DNA from: an uncultured Pseudomonadales bacterium
GTDB lineage: Bacteria > Pseudomonadota > Gammaproteobacteria > Pseudomonadales > Azotimanducaceae
Length of the DNA stretch: 64,000 bases
Assembly: GCA_958296295.1 (NCBI GenBank)
Contig: OY282460.1
Span: 3,394,291-3,458,290, forward strand
Direction of reading: 5' to 3'
Shown here: positions 24,714 to 31,865 of the stretch, one piece after another
Position numbering within the stretch: position 1 is the first letter of the stretch
How the letters are laid out: the number at the start of each line of letters is the position of its first letter
The notes under the pieces: generated by a model
What the model was told of the DNA's origin: nothing
Database searches by the model: none
The model's input: only the letters and a program-made list of their open reading frames with translations
Translations under genes and position numbers: made by a program

Positions 24714-26807
24714 CAGGGCCATCCCGAAGTCAGCGCTTGACGGTTTGTTCGGCACGGGCTGGTTGCCTGGATGGGGATTCGATTGCTTGGAGTCCGACAA
24801 GAGAGCGGTTTTCGGAGTCGCCGGGGCCTTGTTTTCCGCGGCTGGCGGCGAGGTTTCCGTGGCAGGCCGCGAGTCGGGCGCGGGGCGGCCCGGCGCGCGC
24901 GGCCGTTTGTTTCGGCGGGGTCGGGTCAGAAGACCGGGGCGAGCACTTCGCGCACGGCGTCGGCCTGCCTGGCGGCGTAGTGGCGGTGCGCCTGGGGCTG
25001 GTGTTGGAAACGCCCGCGCATGCGGACGATCGAGATGGCGGTGTTGGAGAGGCAGGCGAGGTTGCGGGGCAGCTTGCCGGCGCGGATGCGGGAGCGGTCC
25101 TCGTCGAAGGAGAAGTCGCGGACGTAATGGACGCGGTTCTCGATCTCCCAGTGTCCGCGGTTGAGGGCGAGGATCTCCGAAGCGCCGGCGCGCTGCGGGG
25201 GGAGCGAGGTCAGGCCGTGGACGGTCTCCTCGGAGGTTCGGCCGGACTTGAGGACGGTGCGGCGGCGCACGATGCGGAACGCCTGGCGGCGTCCGGGCAG
25301 CGCGGCGACGTCGTCGGGCACGCCGTCGAGGGGCACGACGGCGCAGACGCGTTCCTCGAGCCGTCCGTGGCCCTTGTTGGCGGCGCGGCGGGACGGCGCG
25401 CCGTCCCAGTCGAGGATGCGGATGTCGTCGAGCAGCGTCGGGTGGTTGTCCTTGATCGGCACGACGTAATCCCCGCCGCCGTCAACGATCAGCCGGGCGG
25501 TGTTCGGGCAGCCGTGCAGCGCGTCGAGGGTCACGACGCGGTCGGCCACGCCGATCTCGCGCAGCAGCCGGCGGGCGCCTTCGATCTCGCCGCCGGCGCT
25601 GTCGGAGGCGACCTGGCCTCGCACCACGCCGCTGCCGTGCTCGACCGCGGCGACGAACATGCGGTCCGGGTCGGAGCCGCCGGGACGGTTGAGCGGCGCC
25701 GACTTGCCGTCGACCGCGAGCGCGCCGCCGGCGGGCCGTCCGGCGGCGGCGAAGCGCCGCGCCGCGTCGTCCAGGGCGTCGGGGTCGAGTTCCGACAGCA
25801 CGCGGTGGACGCAGGACTTCGACGGCGCCACGAGCCGCCCGGTCGTCGGGCTGCGGAACGCCCGAACCGCGGCCAGCTGGCGCTGCGTCAACCGGGCGGC
25901 GAACTCGGCGATCGCCGTCGGCCCCCGCGCCCCGGCCAGCTTCGCGGCCGCGGACAACGCCAGCACCGTCGCCAGCGAATGCCGCCGGCCGCGCCGCCGG
26001 CGGCACTCCGGCACTTGGCGCAGAAAGTCGCACAGGCTGCGCAGCCGCGCGTCGGACGGCGGCCCGGGCGGCGCCGCCGCCGGCAGCGGCGCCGGCTCGT
26101 CCAGCCCGCGCAGCGCCTCCCGCGCGCCGGGCGCCAGCTCCCGCGCGAACACCTGCTTCGGCCGGCCGTGCGCCACCCACTCGCCGTGCGACCTCGCGTA
26201 GCCCCGCGTCCCGCCCAGCTCCGTCCAGTTCGACGCCCGGTAGCACGTCCCCTCGAAACGCGACGGATCCACGAACGTCTCCGCCAGCAGCGCCGGATGC
26301 CCCAGCGCCGCCTCCATGTCCGACGACAGCCGCCGCAGCGACAGCGACAGCGCCCGCGACGCCAGGTTCCACGTCCTCGCGCCCGGCAGGATCAGGAAAC
26401 GCGTGTTGTTCGCCACCAGCCGCAGACGCCGGAACTGCTGCTCCGGCGTCCAGCCGATCCAGGCGTCGCGCGCCTTCACCTTGAACGCCCCGGACTGCCA
26501 GCCGATCAGCGCCAGCCAGCGTCCGTCCGCCGTCTCCGCGACATGCCGGACCCCGCCGCCGAACAGACATCGAAACCCCAGATAGTGGTGACTCTCCATC
26601 AGACGGTCCCATTCCGCCCGCTCCGCGCCACCCGCCACCGGACGCACCGACACTTCCGACAGCACCACCCCGCCCGCGCTCGACCTCGCCACGACTCTCG
26701 CCCACAGCCACGATGCGCCCATCCTGACCCGTCCGGTGGCGAATGTCCAGTACGTCTTGCTTCCCCTGCCGCCTCAACGACTTGGCGCTAACTTCGGGAT
26801 GGCCCTG
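24714..26807. mobile_element. ISAs1-family-like insertion sequence with 23-bp inverted ends
   Basis: The left end CAGGGCCATCCCGAAGTCAG (24714 on) and the right end (26785-26807, reading GCGCTAACTTCGGGATGGCC then CTG) are inverted repeats with one mismatch over 23 bases. Between them lies one transposase gene (24926-26722). A related end, CAGGGCCATCTTAAGGTCGG, occurs alone at 29616 and may be the scar of another copy. No clear target-site duplication was found; GGGATCGAC-like repeats flank both sides. Confidence 0.75.
24926..26722 (-). CDS. DUF4338-ISAs1 fusion transposase
   Basis: 598 residues. The N-terminal about 230 residues match DUF4338 (Druantia DruA-like domain), with WDRLMESHHYLGFR, WLALIGWQSGAFKVKARDAW and the block NNTRFLILPG continuing into ARTWNLASRAL. 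The C-terminal about 370 residues are an ISAs1-type DDE transposase: DFLRQVPECRRRRGRRHSLA, LAVDGKSAPLN with the first Asp, VTLDALHGC with the second, and NRGHWEIENRVHYVRDFSFD with the catalytic Glu. All three acidic residues are present and the frame is open, so the element may be active. It is oriented away from the RRE. Many ISAs1-type proteins lack the DUF4338 part, which may add a DNA-binding or targeting role. Confidence 0.85.
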   Translation of the reverse strand: MGASWLWARVVARSSAGGVVLSEVSVRPVAGGAERAEWDRLMESHHYLGFRCLFGGGVRHVAETADGRWLALIGWQSGAFKVKARDAWIGWTPEQQFRRLRLVANNTRFLILPGARTWNLASRALSLSLRRLSSDMEAALGHPALLAETFVDPSRFEGTCYRASNWTELGGTRGYARSHGEWVAHGRPKQVFARELAPGAREALRGLDEPAPLPAAAPPGPPSDARLRSLCDFLRQVPECRRRRGRRHSLATVLALSAAAKLAGARGPTAIAEFAARLTQRQLAAVRAFRSPTTGRLVAPSKSCVHRVLSELDPDALDDAARRFAAAGRPAGGALAVDGKSAPLNRPGGSDPDRMFVAAVEHGSGVVRGQVASDSAGGEIEGARRLLREIGVADRVVTLDALHGCPNTARLIVDGGGDYVVPIKDNHPTLLDDIRILDWDGAPSRRAANKGHGRLEERVCAVVPLDGVPDDVAALPGRRQAFRIVRRRTVLKSGRTSEETVHGLTSLPPQRAGASEILALNRGHWEIENRVHYVRDFSFDEDRSRIRAGKLPRNLACLSNTAISIVRMRGRFQHQPQAHRHYAARQADAVREVLAPVF

Positions 26808-26834
26808 ACGGGATCGACACGGGATCGACGGGAT

Positions 26835-26847
26835 CGGGTGTACGACA
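26835..26847 (+). repeat. 13-bp inverted repeat, left partner
   Basis: GGGTGTACGACAA, the exact inverse of TTGTCGTACACCC at 29563-29575. The right partner lies just after a broken ISKra4-like transposase, so these look like two ends of such elements. They enclose 2.7 kb holding the second AAA-ATPase gene and several gene scars. Confidence 0.55.
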
Positions 26848-26857
26848 ATACCGCGGT

Positions 26858-26909
26858 CCGCCTTCGGCAGCGTAGTTTGACCCCTTGACGTAACAATTGA
26901 CTCATTCAT
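26858..26909 (-). pseudogene. N-terminal remnant of an AbrB/MazE-family antitoxin
   Basis: From ATG at 26909 the sequence reads MNESIVTSRGQTTLPKA, the unmistakable start of a SpoVT/AbrB-type antitoxin, then leaves the family at GGACCGCGGTATTGTCGTAC. Only 17 codons survive. The break coincides with the sequence of an IS end (GGGTGTACGACAA on the other strand at 26835-26847), so transposition probably cut it. No toxin gene is adjacent. Confidence 0.65.
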
Positions 26910-27121
26910 GACGTTTCTGTTTTTGCTTCCTTTTCCATAGATGGCCTTGCTTTGAGACTTTGTGCAAGGCCATCGCCCAAAACCTGTTGAGAACAAATTG
27001 AATGTCCGGATTTGCCTTTGCCCGGTTTTGTTGCCGGAACGGAGTGGGGCGGACAAGGCGAACTCGTAGGGCGGAAAGGCGTCGATCAACAAGCGGGCGA
27101 TCCGGGCGATCACCTTTGCTC

Positions 27122-28693
27122 CTACGCGGCCTGCGCCACCTCGAAGGCGGCGATGTTGCGGTCCTCCCGGCTGAACTCCACGCCGATCAGATGCACCGGC
27201 CGGCCTAGGCGCCGGTACTTGTTGGCGTAGCCTTTTTCCTTGATCTGCGCCAACGCTCTCCCCGAAGACTCTTTCCCCACCGACTTGAACTCGAAAACGT
27301 AAACCCCGCCGTCGAAGCGCACCACCATGTCCGCTCGGCCCGCGCTGGAGCTGTCCTCCGGGATGAGGTCGAAGCCGTGCGCTGCGAAGCAGGAGTACAC
27401 CACGCTGGCGTAGTAGCCCTCGTAGCTCCCGATGTTGTTGTTGACGTGCCACTGGTGGCGAACGCCGGCGAAGAGGGAGCGGAAGAACGCCTCCAGCCCC
27501 TCGAAGTCGTTGGCGGCCAGCAGTTCGCGGAGCGGGGCGTCGTCGGCCCGCCGCCGTGCGGCGTCTGGCAGCAGTGCCACGAGCAGGCGCTCGTTCAGGC
27601 TTTGCCGCACTTCTTGGTTGGGGTAGCCCAGCCGGTAGCGGACGCGCCCGCCGCGGTCCTCCTCATCCACGATGGTCAGGTAGCCGGTCTGGAACAGCAG
27701 CGCCTCGACGGACATCTCGTCAATGTCGAAGGCCGACAGCAGCGCCTCCGTGCCAACCATGCCCTCCAGGTCCGGGGTGGGGACGCCGCGCCGCAGCAGG
27801 GTGTCGATGAGGAACTTCGGCGAGCCGGTCTCGAACCAGTGCGCCTTGAACTTGCGCTGCTGGAACAGCAGCAGGATGTCGAAGGGGTTGTACACCTTCT
27901 CTTCGCCGAGCCAGCTGTAGCCGTTGTACCAGCGGCGCACCTCGCCGCGGTCCAAGCCCGGAAGCTCCGGCGCGAACACTTCGTCCAAGTCCTGTTCCGT
28001 GTAGCCGCAGATGGTGGAGTAGGCTGGATCAAGCGTGATGTCGGTGAGGTTGTTCAGGCCGGAGAAGATGCTGACCTTGGAGAACTTGCTGACGCCGGTG
28101 AGGAAGGTGAACTTGACGTGCGCGTCGCTGGACTTGATGACGGAGTACAGGCCGCGCAGGAAGCTGCGGTTGGCGCGGGCCACCTCCGGCGCCTCCAGCG
28201 CGTCCAGAGTCGGCTTGTCGTACTCATCCACCAGAACGACCACCCGCCGCCCGGAACGTTCACGCAGCGATTCGATCAGATGCCCGAAGCGGGCCGGCGC
28301 GGTGTCGTAGCGGCCTTCCACGCCGGCGCGCCTTTCGATGGCGTCGAGCTGCGCCAGCGCCTCCTTGGCGGCCAACCCCGGCTCATCGAAGGATCCTCTG
28401 CCGAAGTCCAGCCGCAGCACGGGGTGTTGGACGCTCCAATCCCATCGGTCGTGAACCGCCAGCCCCCGGAACAGCTCCTCGCTGCCCTCGAACAGCTCCT
28501 TGATGGTGTCCAGCAGCAGGCTCTTGCCGAAGCGCCGCGGGCGGGACAGGAAGTAGTGCCGGCCGGCGTCCACCAACTGCTGGATGTGGGCGGTCTTGTC
28601 CACGTAGTAGCAGCCCTCCTCCCGGATCAGGCGGAAGGTCTGGATGCCGATGGGCAGCCGGCGCTTGGCGGCACCGTTGTCGGGGACGCTCAT
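27122..28693 (-). CDS. AAA-ATPase-like / PD-(D/E)XK nuclease family protein, copy 2
   Basis: 523 residues, the same length as copy 1 at 11569-13140 and by eye about 85-90 percent identical, on the opposite strand. The Walker A region FLSRPRRFGKSLLLDTIKE, Walker B LVDEYDKPTLD and the nuclease strand YVFEFKSVG are intact. Differences are concentrated between residues 95 and 150, whereas the last 300 residues are almost unchanged, hinting at gene conversion. It is bounded by an antitoxin remnant on one side and antitoxin/transferase remnants on the other. The two copies form a 15-kb-apart inverted pair that could invert the central glycosyltransferase block. Confidence 0.85.
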   Translation of the reverse strand: MSVPDNGAAKRRLPIGIQTFRLIREEGCYYVDKTAHIQQLVDAGRHYFLSRPRRFGKSLLLDTIKELFEGSEELFRGLAVHDRWDWSVQHPVLRLDFGRGSFDEPGLAAKEALAQLDAIERRAGVEGRYDTAPARFGHLIESLRERSGRRVVVLVDEYDKPTLDALEAPEVARANRSFLRGLYSVIKSSDAHVKFTFLTGVSKFSKVSIFSGLNNLTDITLDPAYSTICGYTEQDLDEVFAPELPGLDRGEVRRWYNGYSWLGEEKVYNPFDILLLFQQRKFKAHWFETGSPKFLIDTLLRRGVPTPDLEGMVGTEALLSAFDIDEMSVEALLFQTGYLTIVDEEDRGGRVRYRLGYPNQEVRQSLNERLLVALLPDAARRRADDAPLRELLAANDFEGLEAFFRSLFAGVRHQWHVNNNIGSYEGYYASVVYSCFAAHGFDLIPEDSSSAGRADMVVRFDGGVYVFEFKSVGKESSGRALAQIKEKGYANKYRRLGRPVHLIGVEFSREDRNIAAFEVAQAA

Positions 28694-28737
28694 GGCCGCA
28701 TCATAGCCCAGTTGCGCCTCCGGGCCTTAGCTTCGAG

Positions 28738-28858
28738 CCTGAAGCCGGCCGCCAAAGTCGCTTTGGCAGCTCGCTTGAATGCAAGCGATCGCGCCGTCCG
28801 CAAACTCCTCAATCCCGACCACCGATCTCATGTCAGTCCAGTCGAGAAGGCTCTGTAA
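28738..28858 (+). pseudogene. C-terminal remnant of a HicB-like antitoxin
   Basis: The plus strand encodes LKPAAKVALAARLNASDRAV and continues RKLLNPDHRSHVSPVEKAL to a stop at 28858. The phrase VRKLLNPDHRS and its spacing resemble the helix-turn-helix tail of HicB antitoxins (compare VVRRMLQPRRATRIDNL in the intact HicB at 62003-62464). About five residues of the helix seem deleted and there is no N-terminal HicB domain or HicA toxin. It is a short scar, assigned with moderate confidence. Confidence 0.45.
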
Positions 28859-29120
28859 GCTGTTGGACGTGGTTTGGTGGTTTCGGCCCTTTCGCCAGCG
28901 CCGGATACGCTGTCCGCAGATGCAGCTTCGCCAAGACTTCCAAGTAGGCGTCGTACCAGAGCTTGAAGAGCATGGCTGGCGTTCGATACGCGAGTTCGGC
29001 ACCACCATGCGCCCAGCGCAGCGTCGCATCCGGCGCCCAAGGCTTCACTGGCCCCTTGAAATGCAGCACCTTCGCAAGCTCGGCGTTGAGGCCAGTGCGC
29101 TCCCGCACCTCCGCCGCCTC
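28833..29120 (-). pseudogene. C-terminal fragment of a GT8-like glycosyltransferase
   Basis: The frame reads AELAKVLHFKGPVKPWAPDA, then TLRW and MLFKLWYDAYLEVLAKLHLRT, and ends at 28833. This equals the C-terminal 80 residues of the GT8 genes at 18123 and 22411 (VLHYVKAVKPWSPDAMMRW and LHFNMPAKPWRPDAML). The catalytic DxD half is missing. The 5' side is cut at about 29120, where an ISKra4-like transposase fragment begins, so an IS insertion or deletion removed the rest. Confidence 0.75.
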
Positions 29121-29124
29121 GGGC

Positions 29125-29530
29125 ACCACCACGCGGCGGAGCACCTGTGGGCCGCGGCGCGCGCCCGCCACGACCCCGGCGACCTGGCCGCGGCGTGGGC
29201 GAAGAAGCTGTGCGGGTTGCCCAGGCGGGCCGCGTCGACGACGTGCTGGCCGAACTGCGCCAGCGCGGCGCCGGCCTGCCCGAGTGCGAGCGGGTCGCGG
29301 CCCACGTCGCCGAGCGCCGCGACCGGATGCGCCACGACGACTATCTCCGCCGCGGGCTGCCCATCGGCTCCGGGCGGGTCGAGGCGGCCTGCAAGACCGT
29401 CGTCGGCCGGCGAATGAAATGCACCGGCATGCGGTGGACCGTCGCCGGCGCCAATCCCGTGCTCTGGCTCCGCTGCGCCCGGCTCGGCGGCTGGTTCGAC
29501 GACTACTGGAACGACCGGCTCGCCGCCTGA
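29125..29530 (+). pseudogene. ISKra4-family-like transposase C-terminal fragment, frameshifted
   Basis: A first frame gives AAEHLWAAARARHDPGDLAA. After a shift near 29210 it continues with GRVDDVLAELRQRGAG and LRRGLPIGSGRVEAACKTVV, then GRRMKCTGMRW to a TGA at 29528-29530. The phrase GLPIGSGRVEAACK-GMRW is characteristic of ISKra4-type transposases. The N-terminal two-thirds are gone. The IS terminus is probably at 29563-29575 (TTGTCGTACACCC). Confidence 0.7.
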
Positions 29531-29910
29531 GAGAACCCCGTGAGTGACCACTGACCTACAATTTGTCGTACACCCAACGGGATCACGGGATCACGGGATC
29601 AGCTTGCACCGGTCAGGGCCATCTTAAGGTCGGGGTTTCGTTTTCCGCGCCGCGTTGCGATGGGCGAGTTGGTGCGCGCGTTCGGGTTTCCGGAGGTTCT
29701 TCCGGGCTGGCGCGAGGGATTTTGGGGCGTTTTCCGCGGATTGGCGCATCCGGGCGGCCCCCGGCCCTACAGGCGCGGCGCAGCGAGGAGCGCGCAGCCG
29801 GCTTTGACGCCCTCTTGGCAATGGACGGGACTCCGCTGCCCCTTCCCCGAAAGCAGCACGCGCACGCCTTGTTCCGCGGCACGAACGTTCTGGAAATGCG
29901 ATTCCACGGC
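29531..29910. other. Scar-filled spacer downstream of the exporter
   Basis: About 380 bases without an intact gene. It contains the putative ISKra4 end (29563-29575), three tandem CGGGATCA units (about 29578-29601), an isolated end resembling the 24714 IS (CAGGGCCATCTTAAGG, 29616 on) and, at 29846-29880, a short stretch matching the middle of the cyclase genes on the minus strand. Together they mark several rearrangements. Confidence 0.5.
29846..29880 (-). pseudogene. Tiny lasso-cyclase scar
   Basis: Matches the cyclase at 40116-41954 (near 40853-40887) at about 33 of 35 positions. In the intact gene the segment encodes AAEQGVRVLLSGWG. The flanks are unrelated. It suggests yet another cyclase once stood next to the exporter, but the match is short. 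Confidence 0.35.
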
Positions 29911-31865
29911 CTACGGGACACCGGCCTGCGTGTCTGGCAACTCCTTGACGGCGGCGCCCCGGCCGGACTCCAGCCGCACGATCCCGTCCGCCGCTTCCAG
30001 CAGGGCGGGGCGGTGGGCGATGGCGACGATGGTCGTGTGTCCGCGCAACGACTTTAGCGCTTCGAGGATCTGCCGCTCGTTCTCCGCGTCGAGCTGACCC
30101 GTTGCTTCGTCGAGCACGAGCAGGACCGGGCTTCTCATCAGCGCCCGCGCCAGGGCGATCCGCTGGCGCTCGCCGCCGGAGAGCCGCCCGCCCCGGTCGC
30201 CGGTGACGGTGTCCAGCCCGTCGGGCAGGGCGGCGACGAACCCGGCGGCGGCCAGGCGCAACGCCTGCCACATCTCCGCCTCCGTGGCACCGGGCTGCGC
30301 CCATCGCAGGTTCGCCCGGATGGTGTCGTGAAACAGGTAGGTGTCCTGGGGAACGCAGGCGACGGAGCGCCGCCAGCGGTGCAGGTTCGCTCCGGTCAGG
30401 GCACGCCGTCAACGCACACCTTGCCCTCGCCGGGCGCGAGTAGACCGAGCAGGACGTCCGCCAGCGTGCTCTTGCCGGCCCCGGACGGCCCGGTGATCGC
30501 CGTCATCTTCCCAGCGGGGACATCCAGGCTGACGTTCTTCAGTGCCGGCCCGGCGACGCCGGCCGCCGTTCCGAACCCGGCCTCGGACCCGGGTTCCGTC
30601 GCGGTCCCGCGACCAAGCTGGGCTTCGGCCCCGATTCCAGTTCCGGATTCGGCTCCGGCCTGGTAGGTGAACGAAGCGTCGCGCACCGTCAGCGCGCTGC
30701 GCAGCTCCATTCGCGGGCCGCCGCGCCCAGCGGGCGTCTCCGCGGCCTCTTTCAACGCCCGGTGCATCGCACGCGCATGAGCGTACGCGGGGAGCGCGTG
30801 GACTAGTGCTTGCGCGTGCTGCTGCGAACGGAACAACGCCGGCAGCAGACGCGCGAAGATCACCGCTATAAGCAACAGCTCCGGTAGCGGCAGCGCGGTG
30901 GTGGACAAGGCAAACCAGACCAGCGCGGCGAGTGCGAACGCGGCGCCCATGTCGAGGCCCGCACGGGCCGCCGAGCTGAGCCGCGTAAACGCCAACTGGC
31001 GTTCCCGCATGGCCGCGACCGTCTCCGTGAAGTGCCGCACATGCCCCCTTTCGGCATCGTAGGCCTTGGCGAGCTTCAACCCACCCAGGAAGTCCGTCAT
31101 GGTGCCGTGGAGCGCCCGGTTGGCGCCGGTCAGCATCTCGCCGAGGGTGCGCGAACGCCGCACCAGCGGGCGGGTGAGGAACAGCAGCGCCGCCCCCGTG
31201 GCAAGGGTCGCGGCGGTCAGGGAGGGGGAAATCAGCGCGGCGAGCACGATCTGCGCCAGCGCCAGCAGCCCCGTCACCGCCAGTTGCAGGAGGAGGAACG
31301 CACCCTGGCCGATGCGTTGCACGTCGCCGGTCAGCACATGTTGCACGTCGGACCGGCGGCGCCCGAGGAGAAACTCCCACTTCGCTCCCGCGACGGCCGC
31401 GTAGAGCCTCTCGCGAAGCCGGTCGGTGAATCCCAGACGCATCCCGGCCAGAAGAACCGTCCGCTGCCAGGCCACCGCCGAGCGCACGGCGGCAAGGATC
31501 AGAAAGACCGCGAGCATGGCCGGCAGCGTCAACTCCACGCCGGCGGCGTCCGCGGCGCGCGCCACCGCCTCCGCGACGGGGCTTTCTCCACCGGGCCGCG
31601 CGGCGAAACCGACCACGTGCAGAAGGGGAATGATCATGAGGAGGCCGAAAGCCTCGGTCACCCCGGCGGCCAGCAACAGCAGCAGCGCCAGGACGCTCTT
31701 GCGCGGCGCATAGGCGATCAGGGCGCGCGCGAGTCTCCCCGCCTCGGCGAAGATGGCGGGAGAACCGCTCGACCGGCTGGAGCGCGAACCCGATGGTTCA
31801 TAGCGGCGGTCCGACGGGCCCGGCGGCGAGGTGCCGGCCTCGTCCCCCTCGCCCCGAATGTTCAT
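29911..31865 (-). pseudogene. Lasso peptide ABC exporter (LasD type), interrupted by one frameshift
   Basis: ATG at 31865 overlaps the B2 stop (ATGA). An ABC-exporter membrane domain with about six hydrophobic segments (codons 30-330) leads to a nucleotide-binding domain with Walker A GPSGAGKSTLAD. The frame then stops at 30398-30396 right after VCVDGVP. Adding one C (GTGCCCCTGACC instead of GTGCCCTGACC) restores LTGANLHRWRRSVACVPQDT. The rest follows in the other frame: signature LSGGERQRIALARALMR, Walker B VLLVLDEATGQLD and H-loop VAIAHRP, ending at 29911. The whole would be about 650 residues, normal for a half-transporter with fused ATPase. It is either a real indel in a C run or a sequencing error. 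It is the only exporter in the locus. Confidence 0.85.

Noticed and set aside
24606..24800. 64-codon minus-strand frame upstream of RRE copy 2 as a precursor
   Set aside because: It runs through the IS end and the RRE promoter, lacks the leader motif, and its start lies inside the mobile element.
24518..26791. 757-codon plus-strand frame through the IS
   Set aside because: It is antisense to the DUF4338-transposase. Composition and lack of motifs mark it as a shadow.
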